Assembly (NCBI RefSeq): GCF_900107705.1
Contig: NZ_FNRE01000011.1
Location: forward strand, 1-64,000
Direction: 5' to 3'
Length of the DNA: 64,000 nt
Source of the DNA: Prevotella sp. tc2-28
GTDB taxonomy: Bacteria > Bacteroidota > Bacteroidia > Bacteroidales > Bacteroidaceae
A program made the position numbers and the translations under genes. Each line of letters begins with the position of its first letter. The first letter of the stretch is position 1. Below are positions 25,516-34,837 of this stretch, one piece after another. The notes under the pieces are model-generated. The model was not told where the DNA came from. It was given only the letters and a program-made list of their open reading frames with translations, and made no database searches.

Positions 25516-26466
25516 CTATTTTACTGTAAAATCAAATCCGAAGGGATGTTCCTTAAACGATTCACTGCCCAGGCCGCCTTTGTAGAAGAAGCAGTATTCG
25601 CCTGGTTCCAGTTCCTTGGGGAAGGTTACCTCGAAGGTGTTGTTGTTAATCTCGTTGATTTCGAAATCAATGATGTTGCGGTTTGAAGCGTTTGTGCCTT
25701 CAAATCCTAAAACACTGTACGACATCTTGTCGGGGAATAGACGGCGTCCGCCCTTACCGTTTTTCTTAGGCTCTTTCACCTGCATCTTGATGCACTGGAA
25801 CTCGTTGGGGTTCTGTATCGAACTCATCACAATTTGGTACCAGTTGTCGGCGCCCTGTTGGAAGCTCTCATTTTCTTTCTTGGGGAAGAAGAAACGGAAT
25901 ACCGGATGACGTCCGTTCTCGCCTTCCATTTGTAGCTTTGAAGTGGCACCAGGCAGCATCAGCTTTTGGACGTCCTTTCCTGATGACATCAATGCAACGG
26001 CACCAGCTGCAGTAGCAGCGGCAACACCATCTGAAGGCTTGTTTCCTGATATGGCAGAACCAGCAATCAGTGCACCTGCTCCCATCAAGGCTATAGTACC
26101 CAGGTTAAAGCCCTTCGATTCCTTCTCAAACTGCGTGCGGAACATTTTCTTAGGCTTTCCTCCTCCTGTCGGGTTCCACCAAAGTATACCCTCATAGCCA
26201 AAGTCGGTCTTGGCAACCTTTTGGATGAATGTGGTAAGTGAAGGTTCTGCACCAGCCGCTTTCAGTTGGCGCATGAAGTCTATGCTATAGGTGATTTTCC
26301 GTTCGGTACTATTCTCAATGGCACCAATGATTTCTTCTGAAGAAAATCCTTCCTTAAGCAGTTCCAGAACTGTTTCGTTAGTCATCGCCTCGTTTTGAGC
26401 TGAAGCCATTAGCGCTATTACTGCCATGCAGGCAGTCATTAAAATTCTTTTGATTCTGAGTTTCAT
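25516..26466 (-). CDS. Secreted protein of unknown function
   Basis: A 316-residue protein with a signal peptide (MKLRIKRILMTACMAVIALMASAQ). A helical region with VLELLKEGFSSEEIIGAIENS follows (about 30-55), resembling a short helical motif often seen near the N-terminus of small secreted proteins. A glycine/alanine-rich hydrophobic stretch (about 123-160) may be a hairpin membrane segment. The C-terminal half (about 180-316) looks like a beta-sandwich ending EPGEYCFFYKGG. I do not recognise a family. It has a consensus promoter and is followed after 29 bases by the Lys-rich repeat protein. Confidence 0.7.
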   Translation of the reverse strand: MKLRIKRILMTACMAVIALMASAQNEAMTNETVLELLKEGFSSEEIIGAIENSTERKITYSIDFMRQLKAAGAEPSLTTFIQKVAKTDFGYEGILWWNPTGGGKPKKMFRTQFEKESKGFNLGTIALMGAGALIAGSAISGNKPSDGVAAATAAGAVALMSSGKDVQKLMLPGATSKLQMEGENGRHPVFRFFFPKKENESFQQGADNWYQIVMSSIQNPNEFQCIKMQVKEPKKNGKGGRRLFPDKMSYSVLGFEGTNASNRNIIDFEINEINNNTFEVTFPKELEPGEYCFFYKGGLGSESFKEHPFGFDFTVK

Positions 26467-26506
26467 TGTTCTATTAGTTTAGGTAATAATATTATTTGTT
26501 TGTTTG

Positions 26507-26538
26507 CAAAAGTACAAATAGTTTCCCGATTCTCCAAA
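26507..26538 (-). promoter_or_regulatory. Promoter of the secreted-protein pair
   Basis: Minus strand TTTG (26538-26535), a 20-base spacer and TACTTTTG (26514-26507), about 40 bases before ATG 26466. Confidence 0.8.
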
Positions 26539-26576
26539 TGTAGAAAGTAATTTTTTTGCAAAATATGTTTTTTTAT

Positions 26577-26607
26577 TTTGTTTTTTCCGTTCTTCTTTGT
26601 ATCTTTG
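26577..26607 (+). promoter_or_regulatory. Promoter of the MerR-family regulator
   Basis: TTTG (26577-26580), a 19-base spacer and TATCTTTG (26600-26607), 23 bases before ATG 26631; divergent from the minus-strand promoter only 38 bases away. Confidence 0.8.
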
Positions 26608-26630
26608 CAGCCATAAGATGTATTTGTACT

Positions 26631-26981
26631 ATGGCATTGAATCTGAATAAGAATCTCAAGCTCTATTATTCCATCAAGGAAGTTGCTGACATGTTTGGGG
26701 TCAACGAGAGCACATTGCGTTATTGGGAGCAGGAGTTTCCTTACTTGAAACCCAAGACCAGCGGACCCTCCAAGATACGTCAGTATCAGGAGAAAGACAT
26801 TGAGCAGATTCGCCTGATACATAATCTTGTGAAGGTACGGGGCTTTAAGTTGGCTGCTGCAAAGAAGATTATCAACAGCAACAGGGATGGAGCCGACAAG
26901 AAAGCAGAAGTGCTTACCAAGTTGATAAGCATACGCGCAGAGCTTCAAGCCTTAAAAAAACAAATGGACTACCTTGAGTAG
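26631..26981 (+). CDS. MerR-family transcriptional regulator
   Basis: A 116-residue DNA-binding protein. The winged helix-turn-helix is YSIKEVADMFGVNESTLRYWEQEFP (about 14-38), followed by RQYQEKDIEQIRLIHNLVKVRGFKL and a dimer helix (about 85-115). No effector-binding domain or cysteine follows, so this is the short, signal-less type common in Bacteroidetes. The divergent promoter arrangement suggests it could control the secreted pair on the other strand. ATG 26631 was chosen because it lies downstream of the promoter and gives the conserved start. Its stop codon is within the terminator stem. Confidence 0.9.
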   Translation: MALNLNKNLKLYYSIKEVADMFGVNESTLRYWEQEFPYLKPKTSGPSKIRQYQEKDIEQIRLIHNLVKVRGFKLAAAKKIINSNRDGADKKAEVLTKLISIRAELQALKKQMDYLE

Positions 26982-26994
26982 CCCATTTGTTTTT
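26954..26994. terminator. Bidirectional terminator over the merR stop codon
   Basis: AACAAATGG-A-CTAC and GTAG-C-CCATTTGTT form a long stem with a 5-base loop, A and T runs on both sides. It includes the last codons of the MerR gene and touches the stop of the convergent protease gene. Confidence 0.85.
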
Positions 26995-29900
26995 ATTTCG
27001 CCTTCATCATCTCCTTGATAGCAGCTTCTAACTGGCGGTCATGTCCGTTGATGTAATCTTCTGGAGTGTTAAAGACCTCGATGTCTGGGAACAACTCTTG
27101 GTTTTCCATGAACTGGTTGTTCTTGTCCCATTTACCGACTTGCGGGATACCGAAGACCAAAGTGCGGTCCATCAGCGTCTCCCACCAAACAGAGGTCGCC
27201 GTACCGGCAACGGGTGTACCGATTAGTTTGCCGATGCCCAGTTCACGGTATACCCAGGGGAATCCGGAACCGTTGCTGTAGCAGTCTTCATTCATTAGCA
27301 CGCATGAGGGCTTTACCCACTTGTTGAACGGGTCACGTCCTACATATTTGTTATTAGGTACGAAGCGGTGGTATTCGCGTCCGCTCAGCAAGGTACACAA
27401 GTCATCGTGCAGCCATCCGCCACCATTGCCACGCTCATCCACGATGACGGCGTCCCTGTTGCGGTTTTCGTCGCTCAGCAGTTCGCTGTATACATTGCGG
27501 AAGTTCTCACTATTCATCGCCTTTACGTGAACATAAGCCAATCGTCCGCCAGACAGACTGTCAACCAGTTTGCGGTTTCGGTCTACCCAACGCTTGTACA
27601 GCAACTCGTCAAGATTAGTCTGTGATACCGGTTTGATGACGATGTCGTTGCGTTTCCCGTCCTTGGGATTGTATACTGTGACGTGGATACGCTTTCCTGC
27701 CTTGCCGTCAAGCATATAGTAGTAGTCCTTGCCTTTCTTGATGTCCTGACCATCAATTTTCTCGATGATGCATCCTGCGGTGACACCGGTGTTACGCACG
27801 GCAAATGGTCCACGTTTGATGACCTCTTCGATACGCAGGCCATCACCCTCGTAGGCTTGGTCGATAAACACGCCAAGGTGGGCAGTCTTAAGTGCAGCTC
27901 CAGTGGGATAGTAGCGGGCACCAGTGTGAGAACCATTCAGTTCACCCAGCATTTCGCTCAGCATGTCGCGGAAGTCGTAATTATTGTTGATGTAAGGCAA
28001 GAAACGCTCATAATTCTTACGGTAGCCTACCCAGTCGATGCCATGTATCGTGGAATCGTAGAATTTCTCCTTAACCTGTCTCCATACGTGGTCGAATAGG
28101 TATTGGCGCTCCTGATAAGGACGACGGTCGAAGGGTGCTTCGAACACAATCGCTTCCGACTTGTTCTTTGCGAGGTCTATTTTTTTGATACCTCTTGAGC
28201 AGAGGTAGAGCGTTTTGAACTTGCTATCCGTCTGCATGGTACTGTTTCCGACGTTTTTCAGCACCAATTCTGTTTTGTCCTCTAGCAGGTCGTGTTTCCA
28301 AAGGTCGTATCCGTCTTCGAACGAAGCCTGATAGTAAAGTGTGTCGCCCTTGGGACTCAGTACTGCATCTCCTAGATGACTAGAGTTAACCGTCAGGCGT
28401 ACGATGCGGTCTCGGCAGTTATCCAGGTCGAACACCAATTTTGCAGGTTCCTTCTTGGCGGGTTCTGTTTTCTTTTTCTTCTTGTCGGCAGACTTTTTGT
28501 CCTTGTTTTCTGTGTCCTTTGCTTTCTTCGCCTCTTTGGCTGCCTCGTCGTATAAAGCCTTTTCCTCCTTGTTCATTTGGAAACGCTCGTAGGCATCCAG
28601 GTCGAAGAACATGAGGTAGACATCTTCCTCGGCACCCCAGCTACCATGACTGCGATAACCTGCACGGTCGCTGGTAAAGAGCATGCCCTTGCCGCCCAAG
28701 GCCCATTTGCCGTAACCGTTGCTGTAACCGCTGTTTGTCAGATTGTAAGGTGCTTTCTTCCCTGATGCGTCAACCAGTGCGATGTCAGGGCTGTGCCAAC
28801 CGCCGTTGCCGATATAGCTCGACAACAGCCAATGACTGTCAGGACTCCATTCAAACCAGAGGTCGCCGTCGCTGTATGAATAGTTGTACTTCCCGTCCAG
28901 TACGGTGCGTACCTGTTTGGTGGCGACATTGAGAATACGCAGGTCTGCACGGTTCTCGAAGAAGGCAATCTCCTTGCCGTCTGGACTGTATTTAGGTTGC
29001 ATCGACACACGGTCCGTCTTTGTCAGCTGTTCCTCTTTTAGGTCGGTAGCATATGCAAACTGTTTCTCACCCTTGTTCTGGATGGTCGTCTGATACAGTT
29101 GCCAAACTCCGTTACGCTCAGAGGCGTATGCCAGAGTGCGTCCGTTGGGTGCGAAACTGAGGTTACGCTCCTGCTCTGGTGTGTTGGTGACACGCTTGGT
29201 TGTCTTGTAGTCGAGTGAGGTAACATAGACGTCGCCGTGCATGATGAAAGCAATCTCCTTGCCATTTGGCGACAGGCATATCTCGGTGGCACCTGTCGTT
29301 TCCACTAGACGTATGAGGTCCTTGTCGCTACGGTCAGCTGTTATTGTGATGCTGACCTTCTGCTCCTTTCCGTTCGTCAACGTGTATATTTCACCATTAT
29401 ATCCGTAGCAAAGCGTCCCGTTCTTGGCAGCAGTCAGATAGCGGACGGGGTTTTGCTGATGGTGTGTCAGCTGTTGTGCTCCCGAACCGTCGATGTTGCG
29501 TTTCCATACGTTGAAGGTGCCGTCCTGTTCACTTAGGTAGTAGAACGACTGGCCGTCGGCAGCCCATACCGGGTTACGGTCCTCACCGCGGAACTTGGTC
29601 AGTTGTGTAAACTGTTCACCTCTCTTCAGCCAGATATCACGTGTGATAGCCGACTGGTGGTGCTTGCGGAACGGATCCTCATAGCCTTTGTAATCGTGGT
29701 AGAGCACATCTCCACGACTGTTGATGCTAATGTCCTCCATGGTGATAACCGAGAACAGCCGTGGGCGTTCTCCCTTGGTGCTGACTTCATAAACTTGGGG
29801 GAAGCTGCGTGGGATAACGATAGCTTGTGCCGTAGGTATCAGCTTCGTTTTGAACAACACATGTTCATTATCCTTGAAGGCCAAAGGCAGTTCGTCGTTG

Positions 29901-30220
29901 CTGTGGGTGGTCAGTCGGGTCGGGTTTCCTCCATTCCGGTTTATCAGGTAGACGTCAAAGCTTCCTTCGCGCGTAGAAGCGAAGGCGATGTTTTGGCCGT
30001 CAGGGCTCCAGATAGGGTAGGCATCATAAGCGGGGTTGGTTGTTAACTGCCGAGCTTCGCCTCCCGAGGCAGCTACGGTATAGATGTCTCCTTGATAGGA
30101 GAACGCAATGGTCTGTCCGTCAGGTGAGATGGCACTGAAGCGCATCCATAATGGGTTCTCCTGTGCGCTGACGTTTAATAAGGCAACACATGCAAGTGCG
30201 GTCAATAGTTGTTTTCTCAT
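26993..30220 (-). CDS. Tricorn-like secreted S41 protease
   Basis: A 1075-residue exported protease related to archaeal tricorn. The signal peptide (1-19) is followed by a TolB/PD40-type beta-propeller (about 20-560) with repeated SPDGxxIAF units. A Lys/Glu-rich linker (about 560-600), a second short propeller, the tricorn C1 segment, a PDZ domain (about 775-860) and the S41 core come next. The core shows VIVDERGNGGGW and the Ser-containing YSNGSGFPW. It probably cleaves peptides in the periplasm or outside. It follows pectinesterase by 10 bases and may be cotranscribed. The linker is odd for an exported protein but common in this family. Confidence 0.88.
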   Translation of the reverse strand: MRKQLLTALACVALLNVSAQENPLWMRFSAISPDGQTIAFSYQGDIYTVAASGGEARQLTTNPAYDAYPIWSPDGQNIAFASTREGSFDVYLINRNGGNPTRLTTHSNDELPLAFKDNEHVLFKTKLIPTAQAIVIPRSFPQVYEVSTKGERPRLFSVITMEDISINSRGDVLYHDYKGYEDPFRKHHQSAITRDIWLKRGEQFTQLTKFRGEDRNPVWAADGQSFYYLSEQDGTFNVWKRNIDGSGAQQLTHHQQNPVRYLTAAKNGTLCYGYNGEIYTLTNGKEQKVSITITADRSDKDLIRLVETTGATEICLSPNGKEIAFIMHGDVYVTSLDYKTTKRVTNTPEQERNLSFAPNGRTLAYASERNGVWQLYQTTIQNKGEKQFAYATDLKEEQLTKTDRVSMQPKYSPDGKEIAFFENRADLRILNVATKQVRTVLDGKYNYSYSDGDLWFEWSPDSHWLLSSYIGNGGWHSPDIALVDASGKKAPYNLTNSGYSNGYGKWALGGKGMLFTSDRAGYRSHGSWGAEEDVYLMFFDLDAYERFQMNKEEKALYDEAAKEAKKAKDTENKDKKSADKKKKKTEPAKKEPAKLVFDLDNCRDRIVRLTVNSSHLGDAVLSPKGDTLYYQASFEDGYDLWKHDLLEDKTELVLKNVGNSTMQTDSKFKTLYLCSRGIKKIDLAKNKSEAIVFEAPFDRRPYQERQYLFDHVWRQVKEKFYDSTIHGIDWVGYRKNYERFLPYINNNYDFRDMLSEMLGELNGSHTGARYYPTGAALKTAHLGVFIDQAYEGDGLRIEEVIKRGPFAVRNTGVTAGCIIEKIDGQDIKKGKDYYYMLDGKAGKRIHVTVYNPKDGKRNDIVIKPVSQTNLDELLYKRWVDRNRKLVDSLSGGRLAYVHVKAMNSENFRNVYSELLSDENRNRDAVIVDERGNGGGWLHDDLCTLLSGREYHRFVPNNKYVGRDPFNKWVKPSCVLMNEDCYSNGSGFPWVYRELGIGKLIGTPVAGTATSVWWETLMDRTLVFGIPQVGKWDKNNQFMENQELFPDIEVFNTPEDYINGHDRQLEAAIKEMMKAK

Positions 30221-30230
30221 ATGTTAGTTT

Positions 30231-31217
30231 TTATGGGTTCCATGTGTCATTGATGCTGAACACAGCCTCTCGTGTAATCTTCATAGCCTCCTTCTTGGTT
30301 AGTTGTCGGCCCCATGCTACGCGCTTGCTGGTGTCTGCGCCTTCGCCGCGGTTGTTGTACTCCATATAGCGACAAGTCTTGTCAGCGCCCTCGCGCCATT
30401 TGTGCCATCCCTCTGGAGCGATGCCGCGAGGCAGTTCGCAGTTCATGAACAGTGTGTATCCGTAGTCGCGCCAGGGACGTCCGAGGAAAACCTTGTTCAC
30501 CTTTTGGTTGATGGTGATGCGGCAGTTGTTGAAGATGTATCCGTAAGGCACATCCTTGGGCGTTGAGGCTGCTGTGATGTATGAATTCGCCTTACAAAAG
30601 ATGTCACAGTTCTCAAACCATGCCGTCGAGGGTCCGAATATGAAGTCGGTTGTTCCTTCGATGTAGCAATGGTCGAAGAATAGACGTGTCTTGGCATTGC
30701 CAGTATAGATGGTATCCTGATGTCCTAGGAATCGGCAGTTGATGAATGTCAGCCTGTCGCCTTCGGTGTGTAATGCAACAGCCTGTCCTAGTCGTGCTGA
30801 GTTGTTTTCTATGGTGATGTTCTTCAGGGTGATCTTGCTTCCTTCTATCTTCAGTGTGAAGGTGCGGAAGGTTCCTATCTTCTGAGAAGGTCCTTGCGCG
30901 GTGAGTGGTGAGATGTCCGCCTTGATATTGGCGTGATCGTCCCATGTGATGATGGTGTTGTCACGGTCTTCACCGCATATCTCTATATTGGTGAGCCACT
31001 GTGGTATGATGAGTTTCTCCTTGTAGGTGCCTTTCTTGACATAGATGACCTTATGGTACTCCATAAAGGCGCGGCATACCTCGATGGCGTCGCTGATGTT
31101 ACGGAATTGTCCGGTGCCGTCTCGGCTGACCACAAGGGTATCCGGGTTGTCGTAGCTAGCGGCTTGTGCGCTCACAAATCCCATGAGGGCACAAATAAAG
31201 CAGATAAGATTTTTCAT
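30231..31217 (-). CDS. Pectinesterase (CE8)
   Basis: A 328-residue secreted enzyme that removes methyl esters from pectin. The signal peptide ends near AQA (residue 19). The right-handed beta-helix begins with VVSRDGTGQFRNISDAIEVC. Catalytic motifs are present: GQAVALHTEGDR, GHQDTIY (Asp acid), TTDFIFGPSTAWF (Asp nucleophile) and LGRPWRDYG (Arg). It is of compact CE8-only length. It lies 30 bases after the rel gene with no promoter box visible, which puts a pectin enzyme possibly on the same transcript as the stringent-response gene. Confidence 0.93.
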   Translation of the reverse strand: MKNLICFICALMGFVSAQAASYDNPDTLVVSRDGTGQFRNISDAIEVCRAFMEYHKVIYVKKGTYKEKLIIPQWLTNIEICGEDRDNTIITWDDHANIKADISPLTAQGPSQKIGTFRTFTLKIEGSKITLKNITIENNSARLGQAVALHTEGDRLTFINCRFLGHQDTIYTGNAKTRLFFDHCYIEGTTDFIFGPSTAWFENCDIFCKANSYITAASTPKDVPYGYIFNNCRITINQKVNKVFLGRPWRDYGYTLFMNCELPRGIAPEGWHKWREGADKTCRYMEYNNRGEGADTSKRVAWGRQLTKKEAMKITREAVFSINDTWNP

Positions 31218-31247
31218 TGTAGGTAGTTTGTCGTTTTTATAATTGGA

Positions 31248-33506
31248 TTACATAATCTGTGTTACATCCTGTAGTCCGTCGACACCCTTCAGTTGGTTGA
31301 TAATCTCCTTGACATCCTCGCGGTCGTGAACGCGAAGTTCGATGGTTCCGTCGAAGACGCCGTCCTCACTGTCGATGGTCAGTTTGTGGATGTTGACATT
31401 CATCTGCTTCGAGATGATGCGCGACAAGTCGAGTAGCATGCCTACGCGGTCGATGCCTTGCAGACGGATGGTAGCGTCGAAGTATAGTTTCTTGTGCATG
31501 TCCCATTTGGCATCGAGGATGCGGTTGCCGAAACTAGCCTTTAGCTTGGCGGCTACGGGACAGCTGCGCTTGTGTATTTCTATCTGGTGCTTGCCGTCAA
31601 TGAATCCCAGGACGTCGTCGCCGGGGATGGGGTGACAGCAGTGTTTGAACTTATATTGTCTGATGTTCTCGTCACTGATGTAGATAGGTTTCTTACGATT
31701 GAACTTCTCCGGTACGACGAACAACTCCTGTTGTTCCGGTTCTTTCTTTTGCTTGTTTCGACCAAGGAAGGGAACAAGTTTGCGCCATCCGCCATTCTTC
31801 GTGTTCTTGCCCTGCAACTCGTCGATATCCTTTTCGCCCAGCAGGATGGTTTTCTCAGCCAGTCCGATGAAGAAGTCCTCCCGGTTACGACTCTCATGGA
31901 ATTCCGTCAGCTGGTCGGCCGCATTGATTTGGTCGGCGATGTTGTTCTTCTTCAGGAATTCATCGAGCATCTCCTCGCCTTTCTTCTGAAGTTCCCGGCT
32001 GTTTTTGCGCAGGATGGCCTGTATCTTCGCTTTTGCCTTTGCCGTGCTCACGAAATTAATCCATGAGGGCTGTACGTGTTGCGAGTTTGAAGTCAGGATT
32101 TCCACCTGGTCGCCACTTTGCAGCTTATGGCTCAGCGGAACCAGCTTATGGTTCACCTTGGCTCCGATACAGTGGGAGCCCAGGAAAGTGTGTATGCTAA
32201 AGGCGAAGTCGAGTGCCGTACATCCGGTAGGCATTGTCTTGATTTCGCCCTTGGGGGTGAATACAAAGATTTCCGAGGCGAAGAGGTTCAGCTTGATGGC
32301 ATCCAGGAAGTCCATTGCGTCCGGCTGTGGGTCGTCCAGAATCTCCTTGATGGTGCGCAGCCAATCGTTCAGTTCGTTCTCGTCCTCCGTATATTCTACG
32401 TCCTCGCCTTCCTTATATTTCCAATGGGCGGCAAAACCCTGTTCGGCTATCTCGTCCATTCGGTCTGAGCGTATCTGCACCTCTATCCAACGTCCTTGTT
32501 TTGACATGAGGGTGACGTGCAGGGCCTGGTATCCGTTGGCTTTCGGGTGGTTCAGCCAGTCGCGCAGCCGGTCAGGATGGCTCTTGTATATCTTCGAGAT
32601 GGCGACGTAGATATTGAAGCATTCGTTGACCTCCTCCTCGCGTTTCTCTGGTGTGAAGATGATGCGTACGGCCAGTATGTCGTATATCTCGTCGAAAGTG
32701 ACGTGCTTGTTTTGCATCTTGTTCCAGATGGAATAAGGTGTTTTCACGCGCTCCTTGATTTCGTATTTGATGCCCATCTGCTTCAGCGACTCCTCGATGG
32801 GTGCGGTGAACTGGTCGAACAGTTCATGACGTGACGCCTCCGTGTCTGCCAGCTTGGCTTTAATGCTGGCATATTCCTCAGGATGCTCGTAGTGGAAACT
32901 TAGGTTCTCCAGCTCCGACTTAATCTTGTAGAGTCCTAGTCGGTTGGCGAGTGGTGCATAAATATATAAGGTCTCACCGGCTATCTTATATTGCTTGTTA
33001 GCAGGCTGCGACTGGAGCGTGCGCATGTTGTGCAGGCGGTCGCAAATCTTGATGAGGATGACGCGAATGTCGTCGCTCATAGTAAGCAGCAGTTTCTTGA
33101 AATTCTCTGCTTGTGCTGAGGCTTGCTCACCGAAGATGCCACCACTGATTTTGGTTAGTCCATCGACAATCTGTGCCACTTTCGGACCGAATATGTTGCT
33201 GATGTCCTCGGTGGTGTAGTCGGTGTCTTCCACTACGTCGTGCAACAGGGCTGCACAAATACTTGTAGAGCCCAGTCCTACCTCTTCGCAAGCAATCTGG
33301 GCGACGGCGATGGGGTGCATGATATAGGGCTCGCCCGAAAGACGGCGCACACCTTTGTGTGCCTGTTTGGCAAAGTTGAACGCCTTGGTAATGATGTCAA
33401 CTTTCTTGCGGTGGCGTGATGCCATATAGTTGTCCAACAGGCGCTGGAAGGCGTCGTTTATCAGTTTCTCATCATCTGCTTCGTGCATCATCTGCTCGTC
33501 GTCCAT
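31248..33506 (-). CDS. rel: RelA/SpoT-family (p)ppGpp synthetase/hydrolase
   Basis: A 752-residue long RSH enzyme controlling the alarmone (p)ppGpp. Domains in order: HD hydrolase with intact HDVVEDT (around residue 85), synthetase (KRVKTPYSIWNKMQ... region, about 240-370), TGS (about 405-465), a helical/zinc-finger part containing HCCHPIPGDDVLGF, and a C-terminal ACT domain. Both catalytic halves look intact, so it is probably bifunctional. The frame runs upstream to 33704 but overlaps the preceding gene; ATG 33506 (MDDEQMMHEADD) is the sensible start, 37 bases after the transglycosylase stop. Confidence 0.95.
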   Translation of the reverse strand: MDDEQMMHEADDEKLINDAFQRLLDNYMASRHRKKVDIITKAFNFAKQAHKGVRRLSGEPYIMHPIAVAQIACEEVGLGSTSICAALLHDVVEDTDYTTEDISNIFGPKVAQIVDGLTKISGGIFGEQASAQAENFKKLLLTMSDDIRVILIKICDRLHNMRTLQSQPANKQYKIAGETLYIYAPLANRLGLYKIKSELENLSFHYEHPEEYASIKAKLADTEASRHELFDQFTAPIEESLKQMGIKYEIKERVKTPYSIWNKMQNKHVTFDEIYDILAVRIIFTPEKREEEVNECFNIYVAISKIYKSHPDRLRDWLNHPKANGYQALHVTLMSKQGRWIEVQIRSDRMDEIAEQGFAAHWKYKEGEDVEYTEDENELNDWLRTIKEILDDPQPDAMDFLDAIKLNLFASEIFVFTPKGEIKTMPTGCTALDFAFSIHTFLGSHCIGAKVNHKLVPLSHKLQSGDQVEILTSNSQHVQPSWINFVSTAKAKAKIQAILRKNSRELQKKGEEMLDEFLKKNNIADQINAADQLTEFHESRNREDFFIGLAEKTILLGEKDIDELQGKNTKNGGWRKLVPFLGRNKQKKEPEQQELFVVPEKFNRKKPIYISDENIRQYKFKHCCHPIPGDDVLGFIDGKHQIEIHKRSCPVAAKLKASFGNRILDAKWDMHKKLYFDATIRLQGIDRVGMLLDLSRIISKQMNVNIHKLTIDSEDGVFDGTIELRVHDREDVKEIINQLKGVDGLQDVTQIM

Positions 33507-33543
33507 AGTCTTTTCTCCTATACCTTTATATATAATGGTGTCC

Positions 33544-34818
33544 TTATCTGCGTCTTCTCGAGCGGCGTCCCTTGCTGCGACGCTTACTCGTCGTGGCGCG
33601 TTTCTTGCTGGCGCGTGTTGCCCGGCGCTTGCTGGCTCGTGATCCTCGCTTGCCTTTCTTATAGCTGCGTTTGCTCTTGTGGTAGTAGGTGGGTACGTCG
33701 TCATTCACTTCCACCTCGGTACGCTTGTTCAGCAGTTCGTCAACCTTGTATGTGTAGACAGAGTCTTCCGCATCGATGAATTTCCCGACCTCCGACTGAG
33801 GGAGTCTCAGTGGTGACGGTTCGGTGGCACCCGGTATGATGTCGCGTCGGTACATAGGGTTCAACGACCGCAGCAGATCAATGTTGATGCCCACCACATT
33901 GGCAACCTGTTCCAGATGCATGGTCCTGTTCACCATCACGGTGTCGGTCTTGGCAGGCAGACGTGTGGTCATCGGACAGATGTTATGCATGGAGTAGTAG
34001 GTCATGATGTAGTTGGCTGCGATGAAGGCGGGTACATAGCCACGTGTCTCCTTGGGCAAGTAGGGGTAAATCTGCCAATAGTCCTTCTCGCCGTTGGTGC
34101 GATGGATGGCCTTGTTGATATTTTCTGGTCCGCAGTTATAGGCAGCAATGACCAAGTTCCAGTCGCCGAATATTCTATAGAGGTCTTTCAGGTAGCGTGC
34201 TGCGGCGTATGAAGCCTTTACGGGGTCCCTTCTTTCGTCGACCAGCGAGTTGACTTGCAGGCCATACTGCTTGCCGGTTGTCAGCATGAACTGCCACAGT
34301 CCAGTGGCCCCCACGCGGCTGACTGCCTTTGGGTTCAGTGCCGACTCGATGATAGGCAGGTATTTCAGTTCCAGTGGCAACTGATAAGCCTCCAGCGCCT
34401 CCTCGAAGATGGGCATGTAGAAGTTGGATGCTCCCAGCATATAGCTGATGGAGTGGCGCAGGCGTCCGCTGTATCGGTCGATGAATTTCTGTACGACTTC
34501 GTTATAGGCCATCTCCATCATGTTGGGCAGACGGCTCAGTCGGTCGATGTATTCCTCTTTCGTGTAGACGGGGTTTACGTCGCGCATGTTGCAGTCGCTG
34601 GGCTCGTCCAGATAGGTCTTTGCCATATAGAGGTTCAGCAGGCTGTCAAGGTCGTAGGTCATGGCCTCCGGGAATTCGATGACTTCCTGTCGGCCTTTCT
34701 GGTCGGTCACGGTAATCTCGTCGTCTATTGTCTCGTCCTCTTCGGCAGTGTTCACCTGAGCTGTTGTGCTGACGGTGAGCATCAGGGCGATAATCGTGCT
34801 GATAGTCTTTATCTTCAT
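33544..34818 (-). CDS. Lytic murein transglycosylase (MltD-like) with basic tail
   Basis: A 424-residue periplasmic enzyme that cuts peptidoglycan glycan strands. The signal peptide covers about 1-20. The SLT domain (about 130-270) shows catalytic Glu in LPIIESALNPKAVSRVGATGLWQF-like order, then AAYNCGPENI. A LysM-like region (about 295-345) precedes a 45-residue tail very rich in Arg, Lys and Ser (from about 380, ending RRSRRRR). The tail is unusual and could bind anionic cell-wall polymers. It lies 19 bases after the DUF5683 gene and before rel. Confidence 0.9.
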   Translation of the reverse strand: MKIKTISTIIALMLTVSTTAQVNTAEEDETIDDEITVTDQKGRQEVIEFPEAMTYDLDSLLNLYMAKTYLDEPSDCNMRDVNPVYTKEEYIDRLSRLPNMMEMAYNEVVQKFIDRYSGRLRHSISYMLGASNFYMPIFEEALEAYQLPLELKYLPIIESALNPKAVSRVGATGLWQFMLTTGKQYGLQVNSLVDERRDPVKASYAAARYLKDLYRIFGDWNLVIAAYNCGPENINKAIHRTNGEKDYWQIYPYLPKETRGYVPAFIAANYIMTYYSMHNICPMTTRLPAKTDTVMVNRTMHLEQVANVVGINIDLLRSLNPMYRRDIIPGATEPSPLRLPQSEVGKFIDAEDSVYTYKVDELLNKRTEVEVNDDVPTYYHKSKRSYKKGKRGSRASKRRATRASKKRATTSKRRSKGRRSRRRR

Positions 34819-34837
34819 TTTTCTACTTTACTTGTGT

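Noticed and set aside
26463..26948. 161-residue minus-strand frame over the MerR gene
   Set aside because: Antisense to a clear regulator and across two divergent promoters; no domain seen.
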